From Nocardioides exalbidus (GTDB lineage Bacteria > Actinomycetota > Actinomycetes > Propionibacteriales > Nocardioidaceae), in NCBI RefSeq assembly GCF_900105585.1, contig NZ_FNRT01000002.1:3286001-3350000 (forward strand): a stretch of DNA of 64,000 nucleotides, read 5' to 3'. Both the position numbers and the translations under genes were made by a program. Shown here one piece after another: positions 61,845-64,000 of this stretch (the stretch's first letter is position 1; every line of letters begins with the position of its first letter). The notes under the pieces were generated by a model that saw only the letters and a program-made list of their open reading frames with translations, made no database searches and was not told the origin of the DNA.

Positions 61845-64000
61845 GTCGTCTCCCGTTCGACGCTGGACGTGCGCCCGTCGTGGTGAACCGCGAACCGGGT
61901 CGGGGTGCGTTCGGCCAACGCGGCCACGTGCGTGACCACTCCGACCATGCGTTCGCCTTGCGCGAGCGTCTCCAGCGTGGCGGCCACTGTCTCCAACGAC
62001 TCGGGGTCCAAGGTGCCAAACCCCTCGTCGAGGAAGATCGAGTCGAGCTTCGCGTTTCCTCCGGCGGCCAACGTAGCCAGCTGCTCCGACAATGCCAGTG
62101 CGAGCGCGAGGGAGGCCTGGAACGTCTCACCGCCGGAGAGGGTCTTCACCGACCGTTCGGAGTCGGCGTCGAAGTGGTCGATGACGTGGAAGTCGCCCTT
62201 GATGTGCGTGAGCGTGAACTGTCCGTCCGAGAGCTGCATGAGGGAGTCTGAGGCGCCCGCAACCAGGGTGTCCAACGCTGCGGTCGCTAACCAGTTCCCG
62301 AACTTGTCGGCCCGCAGCAGCGACCGCAGCTCGCCAGCCACCGTCGCGGTCTCCCTGGCGGCGTGCTCCTTCTCTGCCAGCGCTCCTGCACGCTCACGCG
62401 CGTCACGTAGCGCCTTCGCCTGCGACGACGCCTCGGAGTGGGCCACGGCCACGATCCGTTCCGCCGCGCGGGGGTCGTCCGCCACAGTGCTGGCATCCAG
62501 GCCGTGCTCGGTCAGCGTCTCCACCAGGGCGGTCAGGTGCCCGGCCGCGAGCTCGGCAGTCTCCGTGCCGGCGTGCAGTGCCACGTCCCGATCGTTCCGC
62601 GTCTGCTCGACCTGTCCGGCAGCCCATGCCACCAGTTCGTTCCAGCAGCCGGGGAGGTCGTTCTCGAGGCGCTGAGCTTCGAACGCTGGCGGCGCCCACG
62701 CCCCGGCCACGTCCCGGGCACGGCCCAGGGCGTCGCGGTCCTGGGCCACCGCAGCGACCGCACCGCGCACCTCGTCCGCGGCCTGCTGGGCAACTAGCCG
62801 TGTCTGCTCCACCAGTGTCGATGCGATTGCACGAGCCTCCTCGAGCTCGCGGGCGTGCTCGAGCAGGCCCGGCAGGTCTGTGCGGGCTGGCGCCGTGGCG
62901 AGCTGTGAGTCGATCTCGCCCTGGCGCGCGGCAAGACCGGCTGCTCGCGTCTGCGCCGCAGCGGCAGCGCCCGCGGCTTCACGCGAGAGCGCCGTAAGCT
63001 GCGTTGCGCGGGTCTCGGTCTGCGCGAGGAAGGTCTCGCTGTCGGCGAGCTGGTGCGCCGCCTCCTCGTGGGCGGAGCGGGCTGCCGGCAGGCGCGCACT
63101 GTCCACGGTGTCCAGCTCTACATGAGCCCAGGACGCGAGGGCCCGCCAGCCGGCTGCGGTTCCTTCCACGGTGGTGGTGTCCACCGTTGGGGCTCCGGCG
63201 TCGACGAGACCCGCGTGGGTGCGTGCGAGCGTCAGGCGAACCTCGTCCAGCTCGCCAGCGACCGCATCCCGGTCGCTCTGCGCGACGGCCAGGGTCGCCT
63301 CTGCCTGGACGACAGTGGTGCGCGCCTGGTCGCGGTCGGTGAGCCGCCGGGTCGTCTCGGTCATCGTCTGCTCCGCCGCCGCCAGCATCAGCGCGACGTT
63401 CTGCTCAACCTCGACCGGAGTCGGGGCCCAGGACTCGTCGGCCCAGGCTCCTACGGGTACGCCGACGCGGGTCGCGGCGCCGGCCAGCTCCTGGGCGACC
63501 GCGTGCGCGGTCCGACTCGCGTGCGCGGCCGTCTGCTCGGCACGGGCGAAGAGGGACGCCGCCTGCTCCTGCGACTCCTGCGCGCCCCGACGGGCCTCCT
63601 GGAGTCGCGTCTGTGCCTCGGACACCTTGTCCTGTGCAGCGTGCAGGTCGGGCGCGTCTTCTGTCGGCGGTACCTCCTGGACGGTCTGCGTGCACACCGG
63701 GCAGGCGTGCCCGACTTCGAGCGCAGGTCGCAGAGCTGCGGCACCGGCAGCCAGCCGGGCACGGTCGAGCTCGTCCTGTGCCCGGGCATGCAGAGCCTCG
63801 AGGGAGGCGACTTCGCCTTGGACGTGTTCGGCCAGCTCGCGCGCCGTCGCCAACGCCGCCTCGACATCACTGTGCTCCTGCGACTCGACGCGCAGTTGGT
63901 CAATCTGCGTGGTCAGCGCAGTGAGACGCCGCGGGTCGGGCAGTTCCCGCGAGGCTTCGTCGAGCCGCGTCAGGTTCTCTCGCGCCGAGACGACCAGGCG
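61841..64000 (-). CDS. SbcC/Rad50-like SMC ATPase, C-terminal part (runs off window)
   Basis: The frame is open to the window edge, so at least 719 residues are present and the N-terminal ATPase lobe lies beyond 64000. Long coiled coils flank a zinc-hook CPVC motif encoded near 63697-63708. The C-terminal lobe has the signature LSGGETFQASLALALALS and Walker B LDSIFLDEGFGTLD, followed by a VVTHVAAL H-loop, all intact. This is the SbcC/Rad50 pattern, whose usual partner is the SbcD/Mre11 nuclease. SbcD may lie just outside; inside the window the coupled gene is a NurA-like nuclease. Confidence 0.88.
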   Translation of the reverse strand, partial: RLVVSARENLTRLDEASRELPDPRRLTALTTQIDQLRVESQEHSDVEAALATARELAEHVQGEVASLEALHARAQDELDRARLAAGAAALRPALEVGHACPVCTQTVQEVPPTEDAPDLHAAQDKVSEAQTRLQEARRGAQESQEQAASLFARAEQTAAHASRTAHAVAQELAGAATRVGVPVGAWADESWAPTPVEVEQNVALMLAAAEQTMTETTRRLTDRDQARTTVVQAEATLAVAQSDRDAVAGELDEVRLTLARTHAGLVDAGAPTVDTTTVEGTAAGWRALASWAHVELDTVDSARLPAARSAHEEAAHQLADSETFLAQTETRATQLTALSREAAGAAAAAQTRAAGLAARQGEIDSQLATAPARTDLPGLLEHARELEEARAIASTLVEQTRLVAQQAADEVRGAVAAVAQDRDALGRARDVAGAWAPPAFEAQRLENDLPGCWNELVAWAAGQVEQTRNDRDVALHAGTETAELAAGHLTALVETLTEHGLDASTVADDPRAAERIVAVAHSEASSQAKALRDARERAGALAEKEHAARETATVAGELRSLLRADKFGNWLATAALDTLVAGASDSLMQLSDGQFTLTHIKGDFHVIDHFDADSERSVKTLSGGETFQASLALALALSEQLATLAAGGNAKLDSIFLDEGFGTLDPESLETVAATLETLAQGERMVGVVTHVAALAERTPTRFAVHHDGRTSSVERETT

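Overview
The window is very G+C-rich, densely packed actinobacterial chromosome. Many start codons are GTG, many genes overlap by four bases (ATGA or GTGA), and there are few promoters or terminators. Gene content (OhrR/ECF/LuxR regulators, type III polyketide synthase, Tat-type sugar-binding lipoprotein, G6PDH with GH15, standalone LigD phosphoesterase) suits a Nocardioides-like member of the Propionibacteriales. The genus is an inference. No rRNA, tRNA, CRISPR array, insertion sequence or integrase was recognised.

Left part (1-18.1 kb). A leftward FtsX/MacB-type ABC exporter operon (1-5274) has two ATPases, one with an AbrB-like tail. It is followed by a standalone LigD 3'-phosphoesterase, a His/Asp/Gly-rich secreted protein, a nucleotidyltransferase, a CBS protein, an old-yellow-enzyme and a YceI protein. 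Next come an SDR and a leftward adh-zwf-GH15 operon. A leftward three-gene unit then encodes a 77-residue peptide made of three perfect 23-residue repeats, a JmjC/cupin oxygenase and a thioredoxin-like ferredoxin.

Centre (17.6-31 kb). A two-Cys OhrR regulator is divergent from a short ECF-like sigma gene coupled to an orphan LuxR regulator. A DHA2 transporter follows. A JetA-JetB-JetC (Wadjet/MksFEB-type SMC) operon comes next and lacks the JetD nuclease gene. Then come a Gly/Asp/Phe-rich membrane protein, an M1 aminopeptidase and a secreted CHAP protein.

Right-centre (31-46 kb). There are a leftward katE, acyl-CoA-dehydrogenase-like, PIG-L/methyltransferase fusion and glycosyltransferase operon, and an SRPBCC, SDR and phytoene-desaturase-like operon. 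A zinc alcohol dehydrogenase, a MerR-DICT regulator and a sugar ABC importer without its own ATPase follow, then a second LuxR regulator paralogous to the first.

Right (46-59 kb). A six-gene leftward operon combines polyprenyl synthetase, UbiA, geranylgeranyl-reductase-like, type III PKS, ICMT-like methyltransferase and FAD hydroxylase genes. It is probably a prenylated phenolic lipid or quinone pathway. Directly upstream lie a cytochrome b561-type protein, a molybdopterin oxidoreductase and msrB. After a DUF1684 gene and a frameshifted MFS gene, a cobalamin riboswitch precedes a btuCDF importer that ends at a strong hairpin.

Right end (59-64 kb). G+C drops visibly and gene density falls. 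Two orphan genes, a NurA-like nuclease and a Rad50/SbcC-type ATPase cut by the window edge suggest an acquired DNA-repair or defence segment.
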